44,069 nt of DNA, taken from assembly GCF_023155275.1 (NCBI RefSeq), contig NZ_JALMUV010000055.1, positions 1-44,069 on the forward strand. The letters are read 5' to 3'. The DNA is from Streptomyces rhizoryzae (GTDB lineage Bacteria; Actinomycetota; Actinomycetes; Streptomycetales; Streptomycetaceae). The position numbers and the translations under genes are program-made. Of the stretch, positions 1 to 6,954 are shown one piece after another (within the stretch, counting starts at the first letter, position 1; each line of letters opens with the position of its first letter). The notes beneath the pieces were generated by a model. It ran no database searches, had not been told where the DNA came from, and worked only from the letters and a program-made list of their open reading frames with translations.

Positions 1-1
1 C

Positions 2-1210
2 CAGCCCCCTCACCCGCCCCACCCCCCGAAGGCCGTAACGGCGCCCCCTCACCGCCCGGGGCCCGCCTTCCCCACCGGCCCCTGCGCCCTCCCCGGCATC
101 ACCGACAACGTCTCCGAGGCCGCCCCCACCCCCGCCGGCTTCGCCCGCGCCTCCGGGACCGTACGGGCCCTCACCCTCTTCATCGACTTCCCGGACGCCC
201 CGGCGACGCTCTCCCCCATGGCCCGCTTCGCCGAGTTCTTCCCGGCCGCGACCGACTACTTCCGCGCCAGCTCGTACGGGCGGCTGACCTACGTACCCAA
301 GCCCCTCTTCCGCTGGCTGCGCATGTCGCGCCCGCTGGCGGCGTACGGGATCACCCGCAGCGCCACCTTCGACGCGTCCGCGGACGGCGGCTACCACGCC
401 CTGTCCCGGGAGATCGTGCACGCCGTGGACCCGTTCGTGGACTTCCGCGACTACGACGTCGTCAACGTCATCCTGTCGCCCAACGCGGGCCCGCCGGCCA
501 CCCGTTCGGTGCTGTCGGTCACCTTCAGCGGAGCCGATCTGGGGCTGCGGACGGGCCGCGGCGCGCCGTTCCGGAACGTGTCGTTCATCTGGAGCCGGCA
601 GACCGGCCTGAGCGCGTTCCGGGTCCTCAACCACGAGAACGCGCACGCCTTCGGACTGCCCGACCTCTACTACACGGACGACCGCACGGGGCGGGCCCCG
701 GTGGGCCACTGGGACCCGATGGACGAGGACTGGGGGCCGAGCAACGACTTCCTCGGCTGGCACAAGTGGAAGATGGGCTGGCTGACGCCCGGCCAGGTGC
801 ACTGCGCGCCGCCCCGCGGGCTGCCCGCCGAGCACGACCTCACCCCGGTCTCCACCCCCGGCGGCACCAAGATCGTCGTGGTCCCGACCGGCCCGCACAC
901 CGCCTTCGTGGTCGAGGCGCGCGCCAGCGGCCTGCTCGACCCGATCGTGTGCCGCCCGGGCATCCTCGTCTACCACGTGGCCACCGACGTCCCGTCGGGC
1001 CGCGCCCCCATCCGCGTCGTGGACGGCACCCCGCACAGCCGCGGCTGCTACGGCGACGCCCGCTACGTCGACCCGGACCTGACCGACGCCACCTTCCGCC
1101 CGGGCGAGACCTTCACCGACCGCACCACCGGCGTCACCGTCACCGTCCTCACCGAGAACCCCGACGGCACCTACCGCGTCCGCATCACCCCGGCCACCAC
1201 CCACCCGTGA
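2..1210 (+). CDS. Secreted M6-type metalloprotease, 5' end outside window
   Basis: The reading frame is open from base 2 to the stop at 1210 without an obvious start, so the gene begins left of the window; the ATG at 218 is internal. The part before 218 already reads as protease (the segment ALTLFIDFPD, typical of the M6 domain start). The zinc motif HENAHAFGLPDLY (HExxH plus a downstream Asp-Leu-Tyr) lies near base 630, preceded by a segment predicting a beta-rich catalytic core. M6 enzymes (immune inhibitor A family) are secreted zinc endopeptidases; the signal peptide would lie upstream and is not seen. The C-terminal ~100 residues probably form a small beta domain. No neighbour shares its direction, so it appears to be transcribed alone. 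Family call is confident, substrate unknown. Confidence 0.8.
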   Translation, partial: QPPHPPHPPKAVTAPPHRPGPAFPTGPCALPGITDNVSEAAPTPAGFARASGTVRALTLFIDFPDAPATLSPMARFAEFFPAATDYFRASSYGRLTYVPKPLFRWLRMSRPLAAYGITRSATFDASADGGYHALSREIVHAVDPFVDFRDYDVVNVILSPNAGPPATRSVLSVTFSGADLGLRTGRGAPFRNVSFIWSRQTGLSAFRVLNHENAHAFGLPDLYYTDDRTGRAPVGHWDPMDEDWGPSNDFLGWHKWKMGWLTPGQVHCAPPRGLPAEHDLTPVSTPGGTKIVVVPTGPHTAFVVEARASGLLDPIVCRPGILVYHVATDVPSGRAPIRVVDGTPHSRGCYGDARYVDPDLTDATFRPGETFTDRTTGVTVTVLTENPDGTYRVRITPATTHP

Positions 1211-1332
1211 GCACCCCCGCCGTCCGGGGCGGCGTCACGCCGACCACCGGGGCCAGCGCACCACCCCGGACCCCGCCCACTCCCCACCCGGCCGTGCCGT
1301 TCCCCCCTGCCCCTCGCCCTCGCCCTTCCCCC

Positions 1333-2064
1333 TCACCCGTCCCCGTCCCCTTCTCCGACCCCGTCCCCTTCTCCGACCCCCTCCGCGCCACCGGCGCCCC
1401 CGCTCGCCCCGGGAACAGCGCCGCCCACGCCCTCTTCCCCCCAATGCCGCCGCCCGATGCTGATCAGCCGCAGCTGCCGCCGCGCGCGCCACACCACCCG
1501 GCCGGCCGCCTCCTCACCGCCCTCCTCCCGGGCGTCGAGCAGCTCCCCGGCGGTCGTCACCAGCCGGTCGACGTACAGTTCGGCCAGCATCCGCACGTCC
1601 TCGTCCCGCCAACCGGCCGACAGCGGCTGGGCCTTGAGCGCCGCGGCGACCTCCTCGACGAACCGCTCCAGCTCCCCGGCGATGGCGTGCCGCACCGCCC
1701 GCACGCCGCCCCGCCGCTCCCGCGCCACGAACCGCACATGCGCCGGATGCTCCCGCACATGCCGTTCGACGACCGCGACCGTCCGGTCTATCCGCTCCTC
1801 GGCGGCGTCCTGCTCGGCGAGGATCGCCCGCACCATCACGTGCAGGCTGCCCAGCGCCTCCTCGACGAGTGCGACACCCAGCTCGCCCAGGTCCCGGAAG
1901 TGCCGGTAGAACGCGGTCGGGGCGATACCCACCACCCGCGTGACCTCCCGCAGGCCCAGGCTGCTCAGGCTCTGCTCCTCCAGCAGGCCGAGCGCCGCGT
2001 CCAGCAGCGCCTGACGGGTCTTCTGCTTCTGCGCCTGCCGCGCTCCGCCCACACTGTGACTCAT
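1333..2064 (-). CDS. TetR-family regulator, FabR-like
   Basis: A 243-residue protein with an N-terminal helix-turn-helix of the TetR type (residues about 12-60, including REVTRVVGIAPTAFYRHFRD) that closely resembles E. coli FabR, the repressor of unsaturated fatty acid synthesis. The ligand domain also carries FabR-like segments: LGVALVEEA, RERRGG and LRLISIGRRHWG. The last ~40 residues are a Gly/Glu/Asp tail made of short repeats and look like read-through rather than a domain. The gene is divergent from the small membrane-protein pair at 2234-2787. A pair of similar 18-base sites lies between them and may be its operators. I infer control of a lipid or membrane function; the ligand (acyl-CoA or other) is not shown. 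Confidence 0.85.
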   Translation of the reverse strand: MSHSVGGARQAQKQKTRQALLDAALGLLEEQSLSSLGLREVTRVVGIAPTAFYRHFRDLGELGVALVEEALGSLHVMVRAILAEQDAAEERIDRTVAVVERHVREHPAHVRFVARERRGGVRAVRHAIAGELERFVEEVAAALKAQPLSAGWRDEDVRMLAELYVDRLVTTAGELLDAREEGGEEAAGRVVWRARRQLRLISIGRRHWGEEGVGGAVPGASGGAGGAEGVGEGDGVGEGDGDG

Positions 2065-2070
2065 GTCATC

Positions 2071-2146
2071 CAGTAAACAACCGTTCTCCGAACCATTCCA
2101 CCGGGGTCCGGCCCTACACTGGAGAAGTCAGTGAACAACTGTCCTC
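2071..2146. promoter_or_regulatory. Direct-repeat operator candidates between tetR and small membrane genes
   Basis: Two 18-base sites match at 15 positions: CAGTAAACAACCGTTCTC at 2071-2088 and CAGTGAACAACTGTCCTC at 2129-2146. The first is a degenerate GTAAAC-N4-GTTnnC inverted repeat of the kind bound by TetR proteins, and it lies 7 bases upstream of the tetR start. A -10-like TACACT at 2115-2120 sits between them for the rightward genes. Binding by the neighbouring TetR protein is inference from position. Confidence 0.45.
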
Positions 2147-2233
2147 TCAAATCTGTGCGGCCGTAACCGCCGCGGGCCCGGCCCGAACCGACAGCGGCCC
2201 CCGCCCCGGAAACCGGCCCCGGAAAGGCAGATC

Positions 2234-2398
2234 ATGTTCTTCCTCGTCGCAGCCCTCCTCCTCCTGGGGATCGCGCTGGGCACCGCGGCGCACCTCCCGG
2301 TCCCGGTCACCCTCGTCGCCGGCACGGCCATCGCCGTCTGGCTGCTCGTCTTCTCCCTGCGCGAACGCCGCCACCACAACGAGGGGAGCCCCCGATGA
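2234..2398 (+). CDS. Small two-helix membrane protein (54 aa)
   Basis: A short gene starting at ATG 2234 behind GGAAAGG, ending at the TGA that overlaps the next ATG (ATGA, 2395-2398). The 54-residue product begins MFFLVAALLLLGIALG and has two hydrophobic stretches (about residues 2-16 and 22-41). These are separated by a short polar turn and followed by a basic tail rich in Arg and His. I recognise no family. The four-base overlap with the DUF4190 gene implies translational coupling and a common membrane role, and the divergent TetR gene is the likely regulator. Confidence 0.65.
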   Translation: MFFLVAALLLLGIALGTAAHLPVPVTLVAGTAIAVWLLVFSLRERRHHNEGSPR

Positions 2399-2787
2399 CC
2401 GCCCTCACCCACCACACCACCCAGACCACCCACGAGACCCACAAGTCCCCCGAGGCTCACGAGACCCCCAAGTCCCCTGAGACTCACAAGACCCACAACT
2501 CCCCCGAGGACGCCTCCGGCGCCCCCCGCTCTCCGCGCTCCGCCCGTTCCCGCGGTTCACAGGCCGACGGCATGGCCGTGGCATCCTTCGTCCTCGGCCT
2601 GGTCGGCACCCTGGTCCTCAACATCGTGCTGGGCCCGTGCGCCCTGGTCCTGGGCGGCCTCGCCCTGTCCCGCGGCACCACCCGCCGCGGCCGCGCCCTC
2701 CTGGGCCTGGCCCTCGGCGCCGCGGACCTGCTCCTCCTCGTCGCCCTCACCACCGCCGACTCCACCCTCAGCTGGCACATCGGCTGA
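2395..2787 (+). CDS. DUF4190-type membrane protein
   Basis: A 130-residue protein. Residues 1-58 form a hydrophilic leader with Thr/His/Glu/Pro repeats (HETHKSPE, HETPKSPE, HKTHNSPE) and a Ser/Arg stretch. Residues about 59-130 match the DUF4190 pattern: MAVASFVLGLVGTLVLNIVLGPCALVLGGLALSR followed by a second hydrophobic segment with GRALLGLALG. DUF4190 domains are small two-helix membrane modules of unknown function, common in actinobacteria. The start overlaps the stop of the preceding small membrane protein by four bases. The repeat leader is probably disordered and cytoplasmic. A shorter product starting at the internal Met near residue 59 cannot be excluded. Confidence 0.7.
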   Translation: MTALTHHTTQTTHETHKSPEAHETPKSPETHKTHNSPEDASGAPRSPRSARSRGSQADGMAVASFVLGLVGTLVLNIVLGPCALVLGGLALSRGTTRRGRALLGLALGAADLLLLVALTTADSTLSWHIG

Positions 2788-2870
2788 CCGGGCCGGACAC
2801 AACGGCGCCTCGAACCGCCCGCACCCCGGGCAAGTTGAGAACCGAGGCACCGAACCGCCCGAGGCGGCAA

Positions 2871-2921
2871 GACGACGAGACGCCGAGACCCTGAGACGAC
2901 GAGCCCCTGAGACGACGAGAC
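2871..2921. repeat. GACGACGAG short tandem repeats
   Basis: Three copies of GACGACGAG separated by 10-13 bases, within the 144-base space between two convergent genes. No hairpin was seen; this is probably neutral simple sequence. Confidence 0.5.
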
Positions 2922-2931
2922 GGACCGCCCC

Positions 2932-3597
2932 TTACGGGTGGTACTTCTCCTCCACCTTCTCAGCGCCCTCGGTGCGGTCCATGGTGACGCGGACCGTCAC
3001 ACTGCTGGTCTTCGCCGCCTTCTCCAACTGCGCCTCCGTGCACGTCGACGTGCCGTAGCCGTCGTCGCCGATGGTGACATCGCTCCCGTTGACGGAGCAG
3101 ATCGCGGCCGCACCGAGGATCTTCGTGGAGTTGGAAATCATGAACGCGTGAGGCATACCGCCGCCCTCGGGCTTGACGAGCACCTTGCCGGGCGCGAGGT
3201 ACTCCAGCTTGCCGACGATCGTCCGGTGACTCCCCCCATGAGCCACACCACCCCCACCGGAACCACTCCCGCCACCGCTACCGTGCCCCGCCGACGGCGC
3301 CGCCCCGGACCCGCTGTGCCCCTGGCCCTGACCCTGGCTCTGCCCCTGCCCCTTCCCCCCAGAGGCATCCGACGAGGCCCCGCCCGAGGAAGACCCACCC
3401 GTGGTGGTCTCACCCGGGGTCTGCCCCTGCTGCGCCCCGGACGCGGCCGAAGGCGCCGAGGACCCGGCAGCGCCCGCCGCCCCGGAATCCGGCCCGCAGG
3501 CGGTCATCCCCAGACCCAGCGCCGCGGCGACCACCACGGCGGCGGCAACACGACGGCCGGCACGGCCCCCGAAGCGGTTGGTCACGGCGCTCTTCAT
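2932..3597 (-). CDS. Putative lipoprotein with Gly/Ser-rich linker
   Basis: I prefer the ATG at 3597 over the one at 3609 because GGGAG lies at a good distance before it. The product is about 221 residues. It has a basic start, a hydrophobic core (VAAAVVVAAALGLG) and a lipobox-like MTAC, so it should be exported and lipid-anchored at Cys about 34. A long Gly/Ser/Gln low-complexity linker follows (residues about 35-125), then a small domain with HRTIVGKLEYLAPGKVLVK and paired cysteines (AAICSVNG and TSTCTEAQLE). This domain may form a small beta barrel with one disulfide. The C-terminal family is not recognised. The linker presumably carries the domain away from the membrane into the cell wall. 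It is convergent with the DUF4190 gene and apparently monocistronic. Confidence 0.7.
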   Translation of the reverse strand: MKSAVTNRFGGRAGRRVAAAVVVAAALGLGMTACGPDSGAAGAAGSSAPSAASGAQQGQTPGETTTGGSSSGGASSDASGGKGQGQSQGQGQGHSGSGAAPSAGHGSGGGSGSGGGGVAHGGSHRTIVGKLEYLAPGKVLVKPEGGGMPHAFMISNSTKILGAAAICSVNGSDVTIGDDGYGTSTCTEAQLEKAAKTSSVTVRVTMDRTEGAEKVEEKYHP

Positions 3598-3755
3598 CAC
3601 GTCTCCCATAGCTGTCGCTCTCTCCCACGTCTCGCTTCCGAACGCCCACCAGCCTCAGCCACCCCCCTGCCGTCCCACTAACGCCCGACTAACCCCACCC
3701 CCGACCCCCATCCGCTACCCTGTCTGGGACCACCGCTCGCGGCGGTCCCACCCCC

Positions 3756-3831
3756 GCCTCCGTAGCTCAGGGGATAGAGCACCGCTCTCCTAAAGCGGGT
3801 GTCGCAGGTTCGAATCCTGCCGGGGGCACCA
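3756..3831 (+). tRNA. tRNA-Arg(CCT)
   Basis: The 76-base sequence folds into a full cloverleaf. The acceptor stem pairs GCCTCCG with CGGGGGC (one G-T pair). The D-arm contains TAGCTCAGGGGATAGAGCA, and the anticodon stem CCGCT/AGCGG holds the loop CTCCTAA with anticodon CCT at 3789-3791. The T-arm is GCAGG-TTCGAAT-CCTGC. The 3' CCA is encoded (3829-3831). It reads AGG, a rare codon in such genomes. tRNA genes of this kind are frequent integration sites, which fits the integrase remnant 0.7 kb downstream. Confidence 0.97.
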
Positions 3832-3832
3832 G

Positions 3833-3880
3833 GTCCAAGGGCCCTCACATACGGATCTCCGTATGTGAGGGCCCTTGGAC
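3833..3880 (+). terminator. Perfect 23-bp hairpin right after tRNA-Arg
   Basis: The arms 3833-3855 and 3858-3880 are exact reverse complements with only TC between them, starting two bases after the tRNA CCA end. There is no T-run, as is usual for high-GC actinobacterial terminators. The position suggests termination or 3' processing of the tRNA transcript. Confidence 0.75.
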
Positions 3881-3924
3881 ATCTACTTCTGACATCAACG
3901 GGGGCGGGACGGGGTGCATCCGGC

Positions 3925-4503
3925 GTGACGAGGGACGAGGGCCTCGACCGGTTGAGGCAGCTGGCACGAGCTCGGGCACTCGGACGTCACGTCGGCTCGG
4001 ACCGCCTGATCCAAGCCGGCCTCGACGCTCTCCTGGCCGATGTCGATTCCCCGTCGCTTGCCCTCCTGACCGGCCTGGGCCGCCGTGAGGAGCATGAGGC
4101 ACAGGAGCTGTTCGACCAGGTCGTGGACGAGCTGGGATTGGGATTCGAGGCACCCGCGGACCCGATCGCCGCCAAGTGGGCCTTGGCCTACTGGTTGGCC
4201 GCTCAGATCGTTGACGGTTCCTTGGACCCGGTGACCGGCGCCGACCTCATATGGGTCGAAGCAGCGATGGAACTTGACTATCCCGACCGCCTGCAGCCGA
4301 TCGTCGAGTGCGCCATCCAACTGGGCGACTGGAACGCCGAGTGGAGCACTCCGTTGGAGCAGCTCAAGGAAGAGGTCCTGGTCGCCGCCCGCGCGCTTGT
4401 TGAACAGGGCCCGAGACCAGCCTCTGAAAGGCCACGGAGCCCCAGGACTGCCATCGTCCGGGGCTCCGCGTCTCGTGCAAAAGACAACGGCGGCGGTCAC
4501 TGA
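3925..4503 (+). CDS. Hypothetical protein in tRNA-associated island
   Basis: The frame is open from within the tRNA, but the first reasonable start downstream of the hairpin is GTG 3925 (VTRDEGLDRLRQLARARALGRH), giving 192 residues. The protein is acidic and mostly helical, with Trp-rich segments (AKWALAYWLAAQIVDG, DLIWVEAAMELDYP, QLGDWNAEWSTPLEQL). No known fold or catalytic motif is apparent. The final ~30 residues are basic and low in character and may be read-through past a lost stop. The frame overlaps the stop of the integrase remnant by 7 bases on the opposite strand. Its place between an att-type tRNA and integrase debris suggests cargo of a lost integrative element. A real gene is likely, function unknown. 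Confidence 0.5.
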   Translation: MTRDEGLDRLRQLARARALGRHVGSDRLIQAGLDALLADVDSPSLALLTGLGRREEHEAQELFDQVVDELGLGFEAPADPIAAKWALAYWLAAQIVDGSLDPVTGADLIWVEAAMELDYPDRLQPIVECAIQLGDWNAEWSTPLEQLKEEVLVAARALVEQGPRPASERPRSPRTAIVRGSASRAKDNGGGH

Positions 4504-4772
4504 CGACCCGGGCGCCTCCGCAGCAGGCGGCCCATGTGGCTCATGGCCTCGCGCTGGGTGTCCTGGACAACGTACGTGTACACGTCCATGGTGATGCTGA
4601 TCTGAGAGTGGCCGAGGACCTCCATCACGACGCGGGGCGCGACTCCGGCCGCCGTAAGGAGCGTGGCCGTGCTGTGGCGGGCGTCGTGCAGGCGGATGAC
4701 GCGGAGGCCGGCGGCCTCGGCGACGCGAGTGAAGGAGCGATAGAGGTTGCGCGGCTCGATCGGCGTGTTGCG
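4497..4772 (-). pseudogene. Tyrosine-integrase C-terminal remnant
   Basis: About 90 codons keep the catalytic C-terminus of a phage-type tyrosine recombinase. NTPIEPRNLYRSF is followed by LHDARHSTATLL (the HxxR motif) and LGHSQISITMDVYTYV, which holds the late His and the nucleophilic Tyr. The N-terminal DNA-binding domain and the first catalytic Arg are absent. Upstream of about 4772 the frame turns into unrelated Pro/Arg-rich sequence, so no functional enzyme can be made. Actinobacterial integrative elements often keep the integrase gene beside the tRNA they use, as here (tRNA-Arg 0.7 kb away). The break abuts the Mrr-like remnant on the other strand. Confidence 0.8.
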
Positions 4773-4803
4773 CGGAGCCGGGCACAGGTACGTCGAAGGC
4801 TGG

Positions 4804-5212
4804 CTTACACGTCGGTCGGGTAACGGCGGTGCCGATTTCGTCGGCCGTCTCGACCTCGGCGGCGGACGCGGCCTCGCGGGCACGAGTCTCGTCGTACTCG
4901 GGCAGGCTAAGTGCGTCAAACCCGACACTCTCATCACCGCGGAACAGATCGCCCGGGTGGTCGCTCGGCTCCGACGCGGGTGGATCGGGGTCTACGTCAC
5001 CACCGGCGCCTACTCAGAGTCGGCCCAGTCCGAGATGGTGGAGGACCAGTAACCGATCATCCTCCTTCAACGGTATGAGTCTGGTCGCGGAACTGCGGAA
5101 CATGGCCAGGGACGGCCACGGCGGCGACCTGACGGCGTGTATCGAGCACGTCCTCGACGCTCAGGGAACCGTGATCACGAATCGACGCCCCGAGGAGATC
5201 CTGCTGCAGTAA
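4804..5212 (+). pseudogene. Mrr-like type IV restriction endonuclease remnant
   Basis: The segment reads GNGGADFVGRLDLGGG, then LVVLGQAKC, then IARVVARLRRGWIGVYVTTG. This is the Mrr-like nuclease core, with the GGxD Asp and a QxK active-site pair. A TAA at 5050-5052 follows EMVEDQ, where the family continues with a tyrosine. About 22 bases later the frame shifts by one base into FNGMSLVAELRNMARDGHGGDLTACIEHVL, ending RRPEEILLQ at the stop 5210-5212, a family-like C-terminus. The N-terminal half is missing. So the gene is 5'-truncated, has one premature stop and one frameshift, and is dead. Mrr-type enzymes cut modified foreign DNA; this is a relic of an earlier defence gene at this locus. Confidence 0.7.
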
Positions 5213-5227
5213 CCATTCGCCGGTCGC

Positions 5228-5268
5228 GCCGTGGGAAGGTGACCACAAGCGGGCCTCCTTCCCACGGC
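5228..5268. terminator. 12-bp hairpin between convergent units
   Basis: The arms 5228-5239 and 5257-5268 are perfect reverse complements with a 17-base loop. It sits just past the stop of the leftward defence operon (5291) and past the Mrr remnant. It is a likely bidirectional terminator. Confidence 0.65.
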
Positions 5269-5290
5269 AGACCTTAGGCCGCGTCAGGTT

Positions 5291-6052
5291 TCACACCCCT
5301 ACCACCACGGACAACGACTCCTGGAACACGCCCATCAACTCCTCGTCGAGTACGTCCGCCGGCAGCGTGTCGAAAGAGATGAAGGCGTTGAGCCTGAGTA
5401 CCCGTATGAGGAAATCCCGAAGCACCTTCCTCTCCGCTTGAGGCGGGACGTCGAGCGTCTGCCAGACCCGGACGATCGCCCGCACCAGATGTGGGCTGCC
5501 GCCGATCGAGGTGCGTCGGGCGTAGATCTGGTCGAAGGCCGACTCGTTGAGGACGGACAGTGAGGCGTAGAGGTCCTCCCTTCCGCCGTCTTCGTCGTAC
5601 AAAAGATGCGCCCGCCACCACAGCCGCCCGAAGACATGGCGTGTGACGTCGGTCCCCAGTACCCGGTCGTGGTGCAGGTCGGTGAACCTCCACAGGGACA
5701 CGTCCGGCAGGACGACGAGCGAAAGAAACGCCCAGAGATCACCCGCCACCGCCTCCGCCGGAACGATGCCCGAGTCCCGGTGGAGGATCGTCGCCACCTC
5801 GATGTCGAAACCCGCCGCCTGCTTCCTGCCGGGCTTGGCGGGATAGCCGCGCTCAGCGGCACATGCGAGCACCGCCTCCCGAAGGGAGCCGAGCCTCTGC
5901 TCGGGAAGACGGGCGCCACCCGTGGCCGCGTAGAACATGGCCGGGTGGGAAAGAGCGGAGCGTTCACACAAGTATTCGACCGAGCGCTGCAGATACTCCT
6001 CCCGAAGGTGGGACGCGGCTGCGGGCAGAAGACGCGGATACAGATAGACCAT
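5291..6052 (-). CDS. DUF6339-like protein, last gene of defence operon
   Basis: I place the start at ATG 6052, which shares one base with the stop of the upstream gene (TGATG). A longer frame upstream is shadow. The 253-residue product starts MVYLYPRLLPAAASHLREEYLQ and is mostly helical. Conserved-looking segments include GSLREAVLACAAERGYP, DLWAFLSLVVLPDVSLWRF, HVFGRLWWRAHLLYD and RTSIGGSPHLVRAIVRVW. I associate this pattern with DUF6339, a family of unknown function, but cannot confirm it without a profile search. No nuclease, ATPase or membrane signature is visible. The tight coupling to the GHKL/Z1/nuclease/methyltransferase genes argues for a dedicated role in the same restriction-type system. 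Confidence 0.7.
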   Translation of the reverse strand: MVYLYPRLLPAAASHLREEYLQRSVEYLCERSALSHPAMFYAATGGARLPEQRLGSLREAVLACAAERGYPAKPGRKQAAGFDIEVATILHRDSGIVPAEAVAGDLWAFLSLVVLPDVSLWRFTDLHHDRVLGTDVTRHVFGRLWWRAHLLYDEDGGREDLYASLSVLNESAFDQIYARRTSIGGSPHLVRAIVRVWQTLDVPPQAERKVLRDFLIRVLRLNAFISFDTLPADVLDEELMGVFQESLSVVVGV

Positions 6053-6954
6053 CACGTCTCCCTGGAGAAGAGTCCGACGGCGTGCTGGATCTTCGCCGAG
6101 AAGAGCGCCGGGTCCGTGCGACGTGTCATGCGCAGGGAGGTGAGAGATGTCCCGGGGAGGAAGGTGTGTAGGAGCCCGAGCAGCGTGTGACCGAGCGTGT
6201 CCGTCTCGAAGCAAGAGGCATCCGTCAGATCTTCGTCCGCTACGGCCCGTTCGATCATCAGGCGGACGACGTCCTGCCTGACGGCGGACTGGATGAGTCG
6301 TTCCGCGTACGACGCCTTCTCTGCTCGGCGAAGCGCATTGAGCACAACCGGAGTACCGCTGTTCACGAGAAGTACGACGGCGCCCATCGTCGCCGCTTCC
6401 AGGTTGGAACCGATGTCGAGGTACCAAGGAGCCTTCTCCGGGTAGCCCGCGTTCTTGAAATCGACCACCGCCATGGGGAACTGCGACGCATCGCCCTGCA
6501 GGCGCACCCCGGCCCGGTGATGCCAAAGTACGGATCCTGCGCGCCGAGCACCAGTTGGGTCCGAGTTGTCCAGGGCCTTTGCGAGGATCAGCTGTGTGTC
6601 GAGGGACAGCAGACCACCGCTGTCACGTCCGATCACGGTGAACGAGAGCTGTACCGAACGAGTGCCTCCACCAAGCAGTCTGACCCGGTCGGCCAGCCGT
6701 CGAAGGCCGCTGCCCGTAGAACTCCACACCACTGAAAGGGCGAGCTCGGCCTCGTGAGGGAGTCCGGTCGAAGCTCTGACCGCGTCCAGGTCGACTCCGA
6801 CCACCGTCTCAAGGGACAGATCCCTCTGGAAGTCCCAGTCGGGTATGAAGGCGGGCAGCGGAACGGCGTCCCCTTCCTCAGACTTGAGGGACCACTCGGC
6901 CATCGACACCGATCCGACGGTCGCTCTGCGATAGGGATAGGCACGACGGTTCAC
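6052..6954 (-). CDS. Uncharacterised 300-aa defence-operon protein
   Basis: GTG 6954 overlaps the stop of the GHKL gene by four bases (GTGA), which fixes the start well. An ATG at about 6903 (MAEWSLKSEEG) is a weaker alternative. The protein has a mixed beta/alpha pattern with phrases PAFIPDWDFQRDLSLE, VVGVDLDAVRASTGLP, LALSVVWSSTGSGLR, GSVLWHHRAGVRLQGDASQFPMAVVDF and EAATMGAVVLLVNSG. The first half looks beta-rich and the last 100 residues helical. I do not recognise a family. It lies between the ATPase and the DUF6339-like gene and is followed without a gap, so it is probably an obligate part of the system, perhaps an adaptor or sensor subunit. That role is inference only. Confidence 0.7.
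   Translation of the reverse strand: MNRRAYPYRRATVGSVSMAEWSLKSEEGDAVPLPAFIPDWDFQRDLSLETVVGVDLDAVRASTGLPHEAELALSVVWSSTGSGLRRLADRVRLLGGGTRSVQLSFTVIGRDSGGLLSLDTQLILAKALDNSDPTGARRAGSVLWHHRAGVRLQGDASQFPMAVVDFKNAGYPEKAPWYLDIGSNLEAATMGAVVLLVNSGTPVVLNALRRAEKASYAERLIQSAVRQDVVRLMIERAVADEDLTDASCFETDTLGHTLLGLLHTFLPGTSLTSLRMTRRTDPALFSAKIQHAVGLFSRET

Noticed and set aside
3799..3924. Start of the hypothetical gene inside the tRNA
   Set aside because: The reading frame is open by chance through the tRNA T-arm and the hairpin; GTG 3925 lies after both.
5291..6526. 411-residue frame extending upstream of the DUF6339-like gene
   Set aside because: It overlaps the 300-aa gene by 470 bases, and the extra part is Arg/Gly shadow sequence. 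ATG 6052 in the TGATG overlap explains the start.
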